From: Isoperla grammatica
Taxonomy: Eukaryota; Arthropoda; Insecta; Plecoptera; Perlodidae
NCBI GenBank assembly: GCA_945910005.1
Contig: OX246746.1
Coordinates: forward strand, 26,807,075 to 26,871,074
Direction of reading: 5' to 3'
Length of the DNA stretch: 64,000 nt
Shown one piece after another: positions 1 to 10,310 of the stretch (position 1 is its first letter; every line of letters starts with the position of its first letter). A model generated the notes under the pieces. That model saw only the letters and a list, made by a program, of their open reading frames with translations. It was not told where the DNA came from and searched no databases. Position numbers and translations under genes: made by a program.

Positions 1-236
1 TTTTTTATTTTATTTTCTTCATGTCACACCCAATTTGGCCAGTATTACAATCAACACATAGGAAATATATTTGTAGCAAATAAGTTATTTGGAGGATTTC
101 AAGGGTTTTTCATTGGTAGTAGCCATGGAGACAGCAAATTATTCGACAAATAAATAGCTATTGGGACATTGTATTGGGCCTACTGGAGCTAAAAAAACGT
201 ACATACTTAAAAAAAGAACATGCGGCCTAATTGGGT

Positions 237-281
237 GGGGGGGGGGGCAGCCCCTTCCTGGCCCCTTCCTGCGCACGCCTA
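237..281. repeat. Poly-G tract with C-rich flank, possible hAT-MITE end
   Basis: Eleven G in a row (237-247) are followed by a twice-repeated CCCCTTCCTG block and then CCTGCGCACGCC. The same order (G run, C-rich block, CCTG-CGTACGCC-like end) is seen, in reverse, at the termini of the hAT-like element at 60263. This may be a decayed end of that family, but no partner end or target duplication is visible. Confidence 0.3.
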
Positions 282-669
282 TATGCATGTCACCAAAACA
301 CTTCTCAAACTATGCATTATGATTACCCACAGGACAAGTTGTCCTCGAATTGTTTGTATTCGCAGTCTTACAATAGTGTTGATTGTTTATGAATCTATTA
401 TTGTAGGTTTTGTTGGCGAAGACGATTGAAGTAGCCTTAACCGTTAAAAAACAAAGAAGACGACTTAAGTAGCGTTAACCGTCAAACGTCAAGATTAATG
501 CAACAAAAGTTCCGAACCGCTTTAAAGGTAAAATTATGAATCATGATTAAATACATAAAACATACATTTCTATTTGTTGTCTCGGTTACAAGAACTGATT
601 TTCAGTGGTGGTCATTGTACCATTTATTGTGTGCTTCAATTCTATGAACATAGCTAGAATTAGTAGCTT

Positions 670-815
670 GATAGATAGGTAGATATGGGTAGAATGATAG
701 GTAGATTGTTTGCCTGATAAATTTGGTGGAGGTGTCAGGTAAGATTGATAGATATGTGTAGCATAGGTAGAACGATAGGTAGTGTTTGCCTGAGAGGTTT
801 GGTGGAGGTGCCAGG
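670..815 (+). repeat. Two imperfect copies of a 76-bp repeat
   Basis: Two copies, 76 bp apart, of a unit made of GATAGGTAG words, TTTGCCTGA (709 and 785) and the block TTTGGTGGAGGTGYCAGGTAA. That last block also occurs in every unit of the 74-bp array at 5640-6201, so the two loci are related. No coding potential is seen. Confidence 0.75.
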
Positions 816-1573
816 TAATTCGAGTAAAACTAGTTGAAATTAGTTTTCTCGTTAAAACCGCTCCTAGTTAGCTCCACCGAGGTATAACACTGCCTTTGAT
901 CTTATATCCAGTCGAAGCGAAATATCGTTTACTTTCATGTTAAATTATGTACGTGATTCTTTTAACATTCAGTATCGAGCCTCAGTCAACAACACGGATC
1001 TACCCCAGATAACACAAAATTAATTACATTGATTAAGAAGCACAGAAGTAAAATGCTCAAGCAATTGCTTTTAATGGAGAATTCGTGTTTTAAAGTTTTA
1101 ATTTTTCCTCTCTTCTCTTCTCGTCTCTTTAACTTTCAAAGTTGATTAATGTGTGTTTAATTTATTTTCCTATTGAAAGTCAGTGCAACAAATTAATTGG
1201 ATTGACATAAAATAATTAAACAATTCACGGTACGGAATGCAACTTTAAAATGTACTGTGCAAATAGCAAGGAGTCCTTGAAGTTCTTAGAACTCACAGAG
1301 GTTAAGAGACTTTCGGAATTAATGCAAGTTTAGTAACGAAGTCTCCAACTATACGACCGTATGCTGTTCGTTCACTTAGACGTACGAAAAATAACATCTT
1401 TGCTATAACATCACAAAAGTGTAGAAAAAACAAAAAAACAGGCATGCAAGTAGTCGAACAAACAGACAGACAGCCAGACAAAAAATAAACAAAGAAACAT
1501 ACACACACTCCTTGATAGTAATAAAATAATAATGTTTAAAGAACAACCCTCACAACCATACAACTTGTTGAAC
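816..1573. other. Gene-free stretch, nothing recognised
   Basis: AT-rich unique sequence with a pyrimidine-rich patch near 1105-1130. No ORF, RNA gene or terminal repeat could be supported. Confidence 0.6.
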
Positions 1574-2531
1574 ATGGCCCAAGAGATCGGGGTCAAGTAC
1601 ATCGCGGCAACACTGTCCCAGAGATCGGGGTGATCGAGGATCGTGCAACTACAGCACGGCAACACTGTCCAAGAGATCGGGGTGATCGAGGATCCTGTAA
1701 CTACATCGCGGCAACACTGTTCAAGAGATCGGGGTGATCGAGGAACGTGCAAGTACATCGCGGCAACACTGTCCAAGAGATCGGGGTGATCGAGGATCGT
1801 GCAACTACAGCACGGCAACACTGTCCAAGAGATCGGGGTGATCGAGGAACGTGCAACTACATCGCGGCAACACTGTCCAAGAGATCGGGGTGATCGAGGA
1901 TCCTGCAACTACATCGCGGCAACACTGTCCCAGAGATCGGGGTGATCGAGGAACGTGCAAGTACATCGCGGCAACACTGTCCAAGAGATCGGGGTGATCG
2001 AGGAACGTGCAACTACATCGCGGCAACACTGTCCAAGAGATCGGGGTGATCGAGGAACGTGCAACTACATCGCGGCAACACTGTCCAAGAGATCGGGGTG
2101 ATCGAGGATCGTGCAACTACATCGCGGCAACACTGTCCAAGAGATCGGGGTGATCGAGGATCGTGCAACTACATCGCGGCAACACTGTCCAAGAGATCGG
2201 GGTGATCGAGGATCGTGCAACTACATCGCGGCAACACTGTCCAAGAGATCGGGGTGATGGACGATCGTGCAACTACATCGCGGCAACACTGTCCAAGAGA
2301 TCGGGGTGATCGAGGATCCTGCAACTACATCGCGGCAACACTGTCCAAGAGATCGGGGTGATCGAGGATCGTGCAACTACATCGCGGCAACACTGTCCAA
2401 GAGATCGGGGTGATGGACGATCGTGCAACTACATCGCGGCAACACTGTCCAAGAGATCGGGGTGATCGAGGATCCTGCAACTACATCGCGGCAACACTGT
2501 CCAAGAGATCGGGGTGATCGAGGATCGTGCA
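1574..2531. repeat. 52-bp satellite array, about 18 units, with 156-bp higher-order repeat
   Basis: The GATCGGGGTGATCGAGGA block recurs exactly every 52 bp from about 1623 to 2507. The first spacing (1584 to 1623) is only 39 bp, a 13-bp deletion. Units differ at a few diagnostic sites: GAGGATCGT, GAGGATCCT, GAGGAACGT or GATGGACGATCG, and TACATCGCGG or TACAGCACGG. At the right end the order GGACGATCG / GGATCCT / GGATCGT occurs twice (units at 2247-2351 and 2403-2507), so the evolving unit there is a 156-bp trimer. Because 52 is not a multiple of 3, open frames crossing it pass through all three phases, and the minus-strand frames at 1411-2116 are artefacts. Confidence 0.95.
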
Positions 2532-3969
2532 AATGCGCGTGACATGTTTATTCATTCCTATAAACTCAGCCAACAATAAAAGTACTTTAATTTCTATCTA
2601 TGCTCGAGCAAATGGCAGATAATTCTTATCTCCCGAACATAAAAACTTCCTTCTAATGTGCACGAGATCTAGCGGTCGGTATCGCTACATGTGTCACGAG
2701 GAAATGTTAAATGAAGTAGGAGTAAATGTAGAGAATACAACAGAAATATCCCCCCTCCCCTCCGTTACAGTCACCCAGTGAAATAAATATCAGGAGGAAG
2801 TACATATTTTTTGTATGGAAAATAATAAGCAACTGAACGGGGGATCTATAATACTACAGCAACTAACACATCAGTGGTTCCAATATTCTCTGGAAATATT
2901 TTTAGAAAAGAAAAACTACAGTAGAGGACAAAAAGATCAGAGAAATAAAGAAAATACAAAAACGTTTACAGACAGAATAATGCAAGACAAACAGAAAAGA
3001 AAACGAGACGATAGGAAAACCCTTCAAAATTAAATTTATAAATGCATGATAGCGTCCATCGAGGATAGTTTCATTGCAATGAAGCAATAATATAAATAAA
3101 AAACTAGAGATATACATAAATACCCGATGTGTATCAATACAGATACTAAAACCATGTTCTTGTTGAGTTTCGGGGTATTTGCTACCTACCTCTCAAACTT
3201 GTGATAACGTAGCAACATACGAGCGCACATATATCATCGACGTACAACCCATTTTTTGACCATGCCATTCTAAAGGATGTTAAACATATGAAAAATCATG
3301 TACAGTAATGTTTTTTGAGTGAATTTGTCTTATAATGGAATGGTACCTCATATGGCTATGGTGTGTACTTACTCATCACTGTAAAACTTCGAAAAGTGGT
3401 AAATGGCGTAAGTGGCAGAGGCAGAAAGTGTTAAATGTAACGAGAAAATAAGACAAAATAAGTAAACATACTATAGCTTTGATGACGCAAAGAAAAAAAA
3501 ACAATATCGTAAAGAAAAATTACCTATCAAACCCCATTTCAACTAAGAATGAACAATTGTAAACTAAGGAATCTATTTAAAATCCCAGAACTTTGTAAAT
3601 GTTAGCAAAGAATTAACTTTTAGAAAGGCGAGCAATTGTAATAATACAGCAACATTTCTTTTCACCCAAGAACCACGTCGTAGTCCGTATTATTATTGTT
3701 TTATTGTTGCAATACATACAAACTCGGTCAAAACCGGCGTAAACATGTTGTACGGACATAAATGTCCTGTATTAACATGTGTTTACCTTATTTAAGTCTA
3801 CTTAGAACTAATTAAATATATCACTGTCCATATTATTTTTCCAAAACAAACTGTGGATGCTATGTACGGTCGTGGCCGATTTGTACTCATCCCAGCATTC
3901 GCTCTTCGTATGGTGGAAACCACGAAAACCACCATCAGGATGGAGAACTTCTTGAAGTCTTCATTCTTC
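2532..3969. other. Gene-free stretch, nothing recognised
   Basis: AT-rich unique sequence. Short open frames near 2815-3117 are low-complexity Lys/Asn-rich or Phe/Leu-rich and overlap on both strands. No homology, RNA gene or repeat boundary is visible. Confidence 0.6.
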
Positions 3970-4315
3970 TTAGTTCAAAAATTTTCGCACTATCCTACAC
4001 GTGTTAAAAATTATTGCTTTTTGCATCTCGATGTATATGTTCGGTTGGAGATCAATTAGTTTATTACTATCATAGAGTTTACGCGGAACAAAACCATTTG
4101 CCGATATAATGAACGGTACAACAGTTACATTATTCTGCTTCCACAACCTTTTTATTTCAATAGATAACTCATTATATCTGTTTATCTTTTCCTGCCAAGT
4201 TTTCTGTGGCATAAAGGGACGGCAACATCAATTAAAATCGTTTCTTGTTTCTTCTTGTCAATAAATATAATATCTGGTATGTTGTGATGTATGGTTTGGT
4301 ACAAAGCCAAGTGAA
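3970..4315 (-). pseudogene. Decayed C-terminal tail of a non-LTR retrotransposon polyprotein
   Basis: On the minus strand, the frame from about 4313 reads HHNIPDIIFIDKKKQ then ILIDVAVP. After a one-base frameshift near 4212 it continues in another frame as QEKINRYNELSIEIKRLW, VTVVPFIISANGFVP and FNTCRIVRKFLN, with a stop at 3970-3972. The order 'PDI(I/V)..D(K)..., (I/L)IDVAVP, E.EKI..Y..L.IEI.R.W, V.P.(I/V).(A/G).G..P, ..TARI(L/V)RK.L' is what I know from the region downstream of the reverse transcriptase in many invertebrate LINE proteins. The reverse transcriptase and endonuclease are absent, an in-frame stop lies just upstream (near 4325), and the frameshift breaks the rest, so this is a 5'-truncated dead copy. 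The LINE clade cannot be assigned from this tail. Confidence 0.75.
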
Positions 4316-5201
4316 CCAACTGTTTATCTTACCACTGAGTACTGTTTTGTGTGGTATAACATCGGCGCGTGTTTCTTCCGCGCGTACCGTAAATGCACTT
4401 TACAAGTTCCAAACAGCAACGACGTCGTCGCCCTTCATCGGTTTTAATTCCCACGTTAAATTATTGGTCTGCCGAGATTTTAATAATGAAAAATTTAGAT
4501 GAAAACTATTCATGCTGACCTGCATGCATATTCGGTACCATAATGCATTTTAATAACTCTTCATATATCCCGCAACACTTAATTGTTTCAACCAACGTAA
4601 TAAATGGCGAAACGCTTTTTTTCCTTTGTGAATACAACAGCTGCGCCCTGCAGCTGTAGGTTTGTGATGACCAGTGTAATAAGCTCGACAGCGCTCGTAC
4701 TAGCGTCACAAGGTACAGCTAATAAAAGCGAAATTAACCTCTCAGCAAGCAAGCGATTGATACGGCAAAAGCGATCATGTTCTAAAGCCTTTGAACGTAG
4801 CAGACAGACTCTTGTATAACAAACAGATTCACTCAAAGGAAAGCGCAATACTGGATACAATCATCCAATATTGACAATTTGCTCTTACAACACTCAATAC
4901 ATTTTGAAAATACACGCTTGAAATTCAATATATTAATTTCATCAATCGATCTTTGGGATTTAATTAAACTTTAGTATGTGCTAACATTTGGGGGTAGTTC
5001 AGAATCAGTTTTAAAATACACTAATACACGTAATTGTGTAACCCTTGCGCACCATAATATCGCAGGAAAACCTGCTCTAAGCAACAAACCGCGCAGTCTC
5101 AACCCGGAGCCATATCTTTTAAAGTTTTTTGTTTATTTTTACAAACAAAAAACACGTTACATGAAGAATACTGGTGGTATGACGTACAACAATGTCCTGT
5201 A
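4316..5201. other. Gene-free stretch, possible further LINE decay
   Basis: Sequence upstream (minus strand) of the LINE tail may hold more of the same element but I cannot align it. Overlapping frames at 4588-4860 on both strands have no recognisable motif. Confidence 0.45.
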
Positions 5202-5422
5202 GATCGATAGTTAGGGTAGCTTATTGTGAGCAAACGATACTCATTCGAGAGACTGTCCGTTCGCATCCCGTCACCGGCCACCTTGACCAGCGGCTTTGCC
5301 CAGCAAGGTTGATTTCCAGAGTAATTCAGGAATGCTGGGATCGAGATTTATATAAACGCCCTTGGAAAGTACTTACCAAACATACGGATACTCTAGTAAA
5401 TAAATCCATGCACCAGGTATGA
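5202..5422 (+). pseudogene. Possible protein-kinase C-terminal exon or remnant (subdomain X-XI)
   Basis: The frame running from 5192 to the TGA at 5420-5422 contains LCPARLISRVIQECWDRDLY followed by KRPWKVLTKHTDTLVNK. Tyrosine and tyrosine-kinase-like kinases end with the pattern CP..(L/I)..(V/I)M..CW..DP..RP.F..L...L, so CP-L-VIQECWDRD-YKRP-W-VL fits subdomains X-XI, including the Cys-Trp pair and the Arg-Pro that closes the lobe. A residue seems missing after RP, and the canonical DP is DL. ATTTCCAG at 5312-5319 is a plausible splice acceptor, and CAG|GTATGAG at 5414-5421 resembles a donor, but the same bases give the stop. AATAAA follows at 5449-5454. It could be the last exon of a gene to the left, a retrocopy tail, or a chance match. 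No catalytic motifs (HRD, DFG) are found nearby. Confidence 0.4.
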
Positions 5423-5448
5423 GTCCCACAGAGGCATTAGTGTCCAAC

Positions 5449-5454
5449 AATAAA
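5449..5454 (+). promoter_or_regulatory. AATAAA polyadenylation signal candidate
   Basis: AATAAA 27 bases after the stop of the kinase-like frame. It is meaningful only if that frame is a real terminal exon; the hexamer is common in AT-rich DNA. Confidence 0.3.
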
Positions 5455-5639
5455 TAAGTAGGCGTACCGTCAAATTGGTGACGAAGTATATCCATGCGCT
5501 AGGCGGCTGGATTACAATACGTACGGAATGATTCCCTTTCTTGCATTCATTCACTTAATTTATCATTATGTTGTTATTGCTCGTCAAAAAAAACCTGGTT
5601 GGAGGATGTATAGTACTAATTCAGTTAAAAATAATCTAC

Positions 5640-6201
5640 GGCTGATAATGTTCATTTAGGTAGAATTTACAGCTTTGGTGGAGGTTCCGGATTAAGCCAA
5701 AAACTAACCAATGGCTGATAATGTTCATTTGGGTAGAAATGACGTGATTGGTGGAGGTGCCAGGTTAAGACAACAAACTAACCAATGGCTGATAATGTTC
5801 ATTTGGGTAGAAATGACGTGATTGGTGGAGGTGCTTCGTTAGGCCAACAAACTAACCAATGGCTGATAATGTTCATTTGGGTAGGAATGACGTAATTGGT
5901 GAAGGTGCCGGGTTAAGCCAATAAACTAACCAATAGCTGATAATGTTCATTTGGGTAGGAATGACGTTATTGGTGGAGGTGCCGGGTCGCGCCAACAAAC
6001 TAACCAATGGCTGATAATGTTCATTTGGGTAGGAATGACGTAATTGGTGAAGGTGCCGGGTCGCGCCAACAAACTAACCAATGGCTGATAGTGTTCAATT
6101 GGGTAGGAATGACGTAATTGGTGAAGGTGCCGGGTTAAGCCAATAAACTAACCAATGGCTGATAATGTTCATTTGGGTAGGAATGACGTAACTGGTGAAG
6201 A
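5640..6201 (+). repeat. 74-bp tandem array, about 7.6 units
   Basis: ACTAACCA recurs at 5703, 5777, 5851, 5925, 5999, 6073 and 6147, exactly 74 bp apart. Each unit carries ACTAACCAATGGCTGATAAT, then GTTCATTTGGGTAGRAATGA, then CGTRATTGGTGRAGGTGCC. The unit therefore holds a CCAAT pentamer, a GATA word and a TGACGTRA/TGACGTTA word. Variation is modest (AGGTTAAGACAA, GGGTTAAGCCAA, GGGTCGCGCCAA between units). The GGTGGAGGTGCCAGGT part is shared with 670-815. Confidence 0.92.
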
Positions 6202-8595
6202 TGAAATAACATTACAACAATGTTCATGTTTATAAGTAACATAATGTCGATGGTAGATCCATTGCATGACTACACGAGCATCGGTCAAATGCCATTTTAC
6301 GCTGAATCGGCGCAACAAGTAATTGTTTGGTGACAGGTGGGTTGTTGAAGGAAGTAAGTCGATGCACGAATGTATGTATGTATGTGTTACTCTTTACTAG
6401 AATATTGCACACGCTATTTCATCCGTGCCAGTAATAAGCACACTTAGGAACAAGAACTTGCAAAACTACGCGCATCCATTTAATATGTACGTCTTCTGAA
6501 TTCCCAACTATACGGCAGTCTAAGTCGATAAGTATATAAGTAAATAAGCTCCCACAAATAAGAAAAATGTTCTCCGTGTCAAAAAGGCGTTGAATTTATT
6601 TAAACGCGAACACAGCTCGTTCGTTTCCGATTCACGTATAAAACAGTCATTCACTCCGGTCTCCAGTAAAGTTCGTTCATTACTGGGTTCATTTCAACAC
6701 TCTATAGGACAATGAGACCATGGGGAAAAGTTCTGTTGCAACAACTTGATAACCCTTCAATGCTAAAAGAGCTCCCACCAACAGCATCATCAAGAGAACT
6801 GGACTGATTACGTGGCGTAATTGCAAATCTATCTCCCATAGAAAAGCTGTGTCACCCAGACTCCACTTTCAATTCCCACTTCGAAAGAAACTTCTTCAAC
6901 GAAGGGAAAATCCATTAAAAAAATGGTTGGTTTGGACTAAGAATTTCATGCGAGTTAAAAAGCTTATCACTTAAATCATTCTGACCCGAGAGCGCCTTGC
7001 TACAGGAAGTTTAATAGGTAAGCTCATTTTCCTACTTTGATAAAGCTTTTTTCCAACTTTTGTAATTCTCGGTGAGCATTTCGAGTCGGTATTGAAGTGG
7101 GGGGGTGTGAGTGGCTTACTAGAGGAGTGGACGACAACGGAATGAAGGTGTCAAGAATGAGGGGAGTTGTGGGCTGGCAAGAGGAGGGGGGGGGGGGGGG
7201 GATTTGGAAAGGGGCGATGAGAGACGCAATGAAAATCCAATAACCCATGAGCGGAAAATTTCAACACCACGAGTCTAACCCTGGAGATTGCTTACAGATG
7301 AAATTGTCAATTTAAAAACGCAGAAAACGTTTCTTTTCCGATGCGCGGTTTAACATGATGGTGGGGATTTATAACACTGATCTACACGATTTACTGTAGA
7401 TTATGACAGACGGCCGGAATCCACGTCCCGTGACCAACACGGTCAGTGCCGATGTATAACGTGCGGCAAACGAAAGTAAGACATATTCTTATCAATGGTC
7501 GCGAGCATTATGAAATAAAAAAAAACACGAAAAGGGTTAATCGCTCGTAGAATGTGTGTGATTACGTGGCGAAACCTACCCCCGTGAACTAATGAACGAC
7601 CTTGTACAACGTAGACGATATTACCATTCATTCATCGTGCAATTAAAACCAATACTCGGTTGGACAAGAAAATCTTTTTTGCGAGTGTTAAAACCAAACT
7701 AGGTGTATCAAAAAAATATCTATTTATTGGCCAGTCCGTCAAGTCACCAGTCAGAGTGGTGAGTTGAGCCTCGGCCTGTCCACCATGGGGACAAATACTG
7801 ACGAGTGGAAGCCACCCAGGTTCTGGTCGACAGACTCGTTGATATCATCCAGTTAGTTGCGATAACGTCCACACAAGCGCTAGATTCACTTTTGTTGGCA
7901 TTTGTTTTATGCGCAACACTAAATAAAGAAGTCTAAAAAATCTCTCTAATAAAAATAGATGGAGTCCTGAAGGTTTGATACCCCGAGTAATGCCAATTAG
8001 AGATAACTCATGTATCCATACCACTTTGAGCCCGGATGGCTGCTGAATCTAGAGCATAGAAACATGGGCTAATCTGATGCAGACGGTTTTGAACCGCCCT
8101 GAGCGGTCGAAGGACACAGAACACCCCCTGACTCTATATGTCCAATTACAAGGTGGACGTACGATACTCAAATCAGGTCGCTATTAGAAATTCAAGCCGT
8201 CACCTTACGAAACGCTCGTGGCGGCGAAGTTTGCGCAGGCTACGCCGAGGACAATGCCGGCTCAAACTTCGCCACTATCCACGACTATTAGCGAAACTCA
8301 TTTCCACTAAATAGCAGAAGTTTGGCGTTTGATTTGAAAATACTACTCCTTCGATGTCCTCGCACAAACTTACATGCGCTAACACGCAAATACACAAAGG
8401 CCTATATATACCAAGACACAATATACCAACACAGTCCGGCATGTTACACATTTACACATACATGGTACATATTTTGCACACAATACATACACACAAACCA
8501 CATAAATATATAACCATATATATACTGCGTACATACTTTATAATACATACCTCTACATATGATACATGAACACATTGATGTAATAACCGTCCATA
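6202..8595. other. Gene-free stretch with a short inverted repeat
   Basis: Mostly unique AT-rich DNA. It includes a (GTAT)n patch near 6370, a G-rich block at 7098-7201 and an inverted repeat at 8218-8282 (GTGGCG..GAAGTTTG pairing with CAAACTTCGCCACTATCCAC). The moderately GC-rich part 7735-8280 looks like old repeat sequence but I cannot name it. Confidence 0.5.
7186..7201. repeat. Poly-G tract, 16 bases
   Basis: Uninterrupted run of 16 G in an otherwise G-rich 110-bp block. Confidence 0.95.
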
Positions 8596-8625
8596 TATAA
8601 GGCGAATACTGAGATTGAGTCCTAC
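8596..8625 (+). mobile_element. Short SINE-body fragment
   Basis: ATAAGGCGAATACTGAGATT followed by GAGTCCT matches, with few changes, the body of the tRNA-type SINE at 52765-52940 (ATAGGGCGAATGCTGCGATT then GGGTCCT). No tRNA-like head remains upstream, so this is a 5'-truncated or diverged copy. Confidence 0.5.
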
Positions 8626-10285
8626 CAACAGCCCTGAAACACGCCCCAACAATGCCAATATCCTAAAATAGACACAGCAAGTCACGAGAAGACCACAAGT
8701 GGTAAGAATGTGCAGATTATGTAGCAGGGATTCATATGAAAGCTTATTATAAAACCTACATACATGCTTGCATACATGTAAATACACATACCTAGACCTG
8801 CACATATTATGTTTGCGGATGTGTGCTGTGCTTTCTATCAATAGTTTGGTCTAGTAGTTTCTTGGGGAAATGAACACGGGAAGCCACCAACGCAAGATGG
8901 CGCGACACAGATTGCAAATGGGGGACAAACTTTCAACTTTCAACGACCCTCGCTATGGAAGAGCTGCAATAATGAGTACCGCTATACAGTAAAACATATT
9001 GACCTATATCTCTTTCTATTTCCTACAACTGGGAAAAGCTACGACCTGATGGTTCTAATTTAACTCTTTAGTAAATACATGCTCACATTCAAGTCGGAGG
9101 AAATATTACATCTAGCAGAAAATAGATACACAAGGTATAAGCCAAGGCATGGAGAAATTTTCTATTCATCAACGAATAGCAATAACTTATATTCTAAGGA
9201 AAATTCTGTAATTGAGTACTTGAAAAAGCTCTTGAGGATTCGTTCTGAGCTAGCCAAGTGCACTTATACACCTAACTGGTAACTTTAAGACGGATTCACG
9301 CCAATTGATTTGGCTCAGTGATAGCATACAACACTTTCATTTGGTGGTATGGAGGGGTTGGGGGGTGGGTGGGTGGATATGGGTGAGTCCCGCTACCTGC
9401 AGATATATATATATATACATACACTAACTAGCAAGCCACCGGAATTTGACGTGCCAGCAGGGGCAAATTTATTTTTCTTAAATATCTATCAAAATAGACT
9501 TATAGAGAGTGGAACTAAAAGAAGGTATTTTCAAATGTTCATACCTAATTTTTGAATGTTTTGAAAACTTGAGAAAACCTTCTTTCATTTCCACTATGAA
9601 TTTATATGTAGGCAAATGAAATTCGCTCCGGTTGGCACCCTCAAAAAATATAAATTTATTTACATGGGATAGCAAGAACCGTGATTTAACACTTAACGTT
9701 TTCCACTCAATTTAAGATCAGTATTCGTATTGTCATCCGGTAAACCATTCACGACATCATATATTGGTTACATATCCCCTTTAATGTGACTAATATGTTA
9801 TCATTTGTGTCAACATACACAACATTTTGAAGCTGCAAATGTATGTTGATATCCTCAACGAGTCCATTATAGCCTACATGCTTTGTTCAATGTTCTCTTG
9901 CAAGAGTGTAAACAATAGCACTCAGCTTATTTGGTCGTGTGGGTAACAGACACAAAGAAGAGCCATGCATGCATGCAGATACCAAACCTAGGGGCCCTAT
10001 TATGTGGTGAGATGAATAAAACTGTGAGCCAATGCACTGAGCTATGTAGCTAATAAGAGGAACTTTATGTTGGAGTAGTAGGGAGGGGTAGATTAAGTGG
10101 AATGTAAAAGTTTTGGGATGTTGAGCAGGCAGGAGGAAGGAAAATAGGTTTGCATACACACCACTAGCGCGACATAAAAACAAAAGTTCGAGCCTATACA
10201 GTACCTTATAACGTCACAATAGACCTATTACTGAATTCAATACCTCAATGGTAACATAACTTAGAATTAGAGAATCTCATAAGTG
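8626..10285. other. Gene-free stretch with a weak foldback
   Basis: Around 9500-9600 AGTGGAACTAAAAGAAGG is mirrored by a diverged arm ending in ...CCTTCTTTCATTTCCACT, giving an imperfect hairpin. An open frame at 9079-9282 (67 residues) has no recognisable motif. Nothing else is supported. Confidence 0.4.
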
Positions 10286-10292
10286 ATGGGGA

Positions 10293-10310
10293 GGGGGGGG
10301 GGGGGGGGGG
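10293..10310. repeat. Poly-G tract, 18 bases
   Basis: Uninterrupted run of 18 G. Confidence 0.95.

Noticed and set aside
1411..2116. Minus-strand frames of 165 and 103 residues with an internally repeated peptide
   Set aside because: They lie wholly or largely in the 52-bp satellite; the peptide changes phase with each unit and stops are simply absent in that strand of the repeat.
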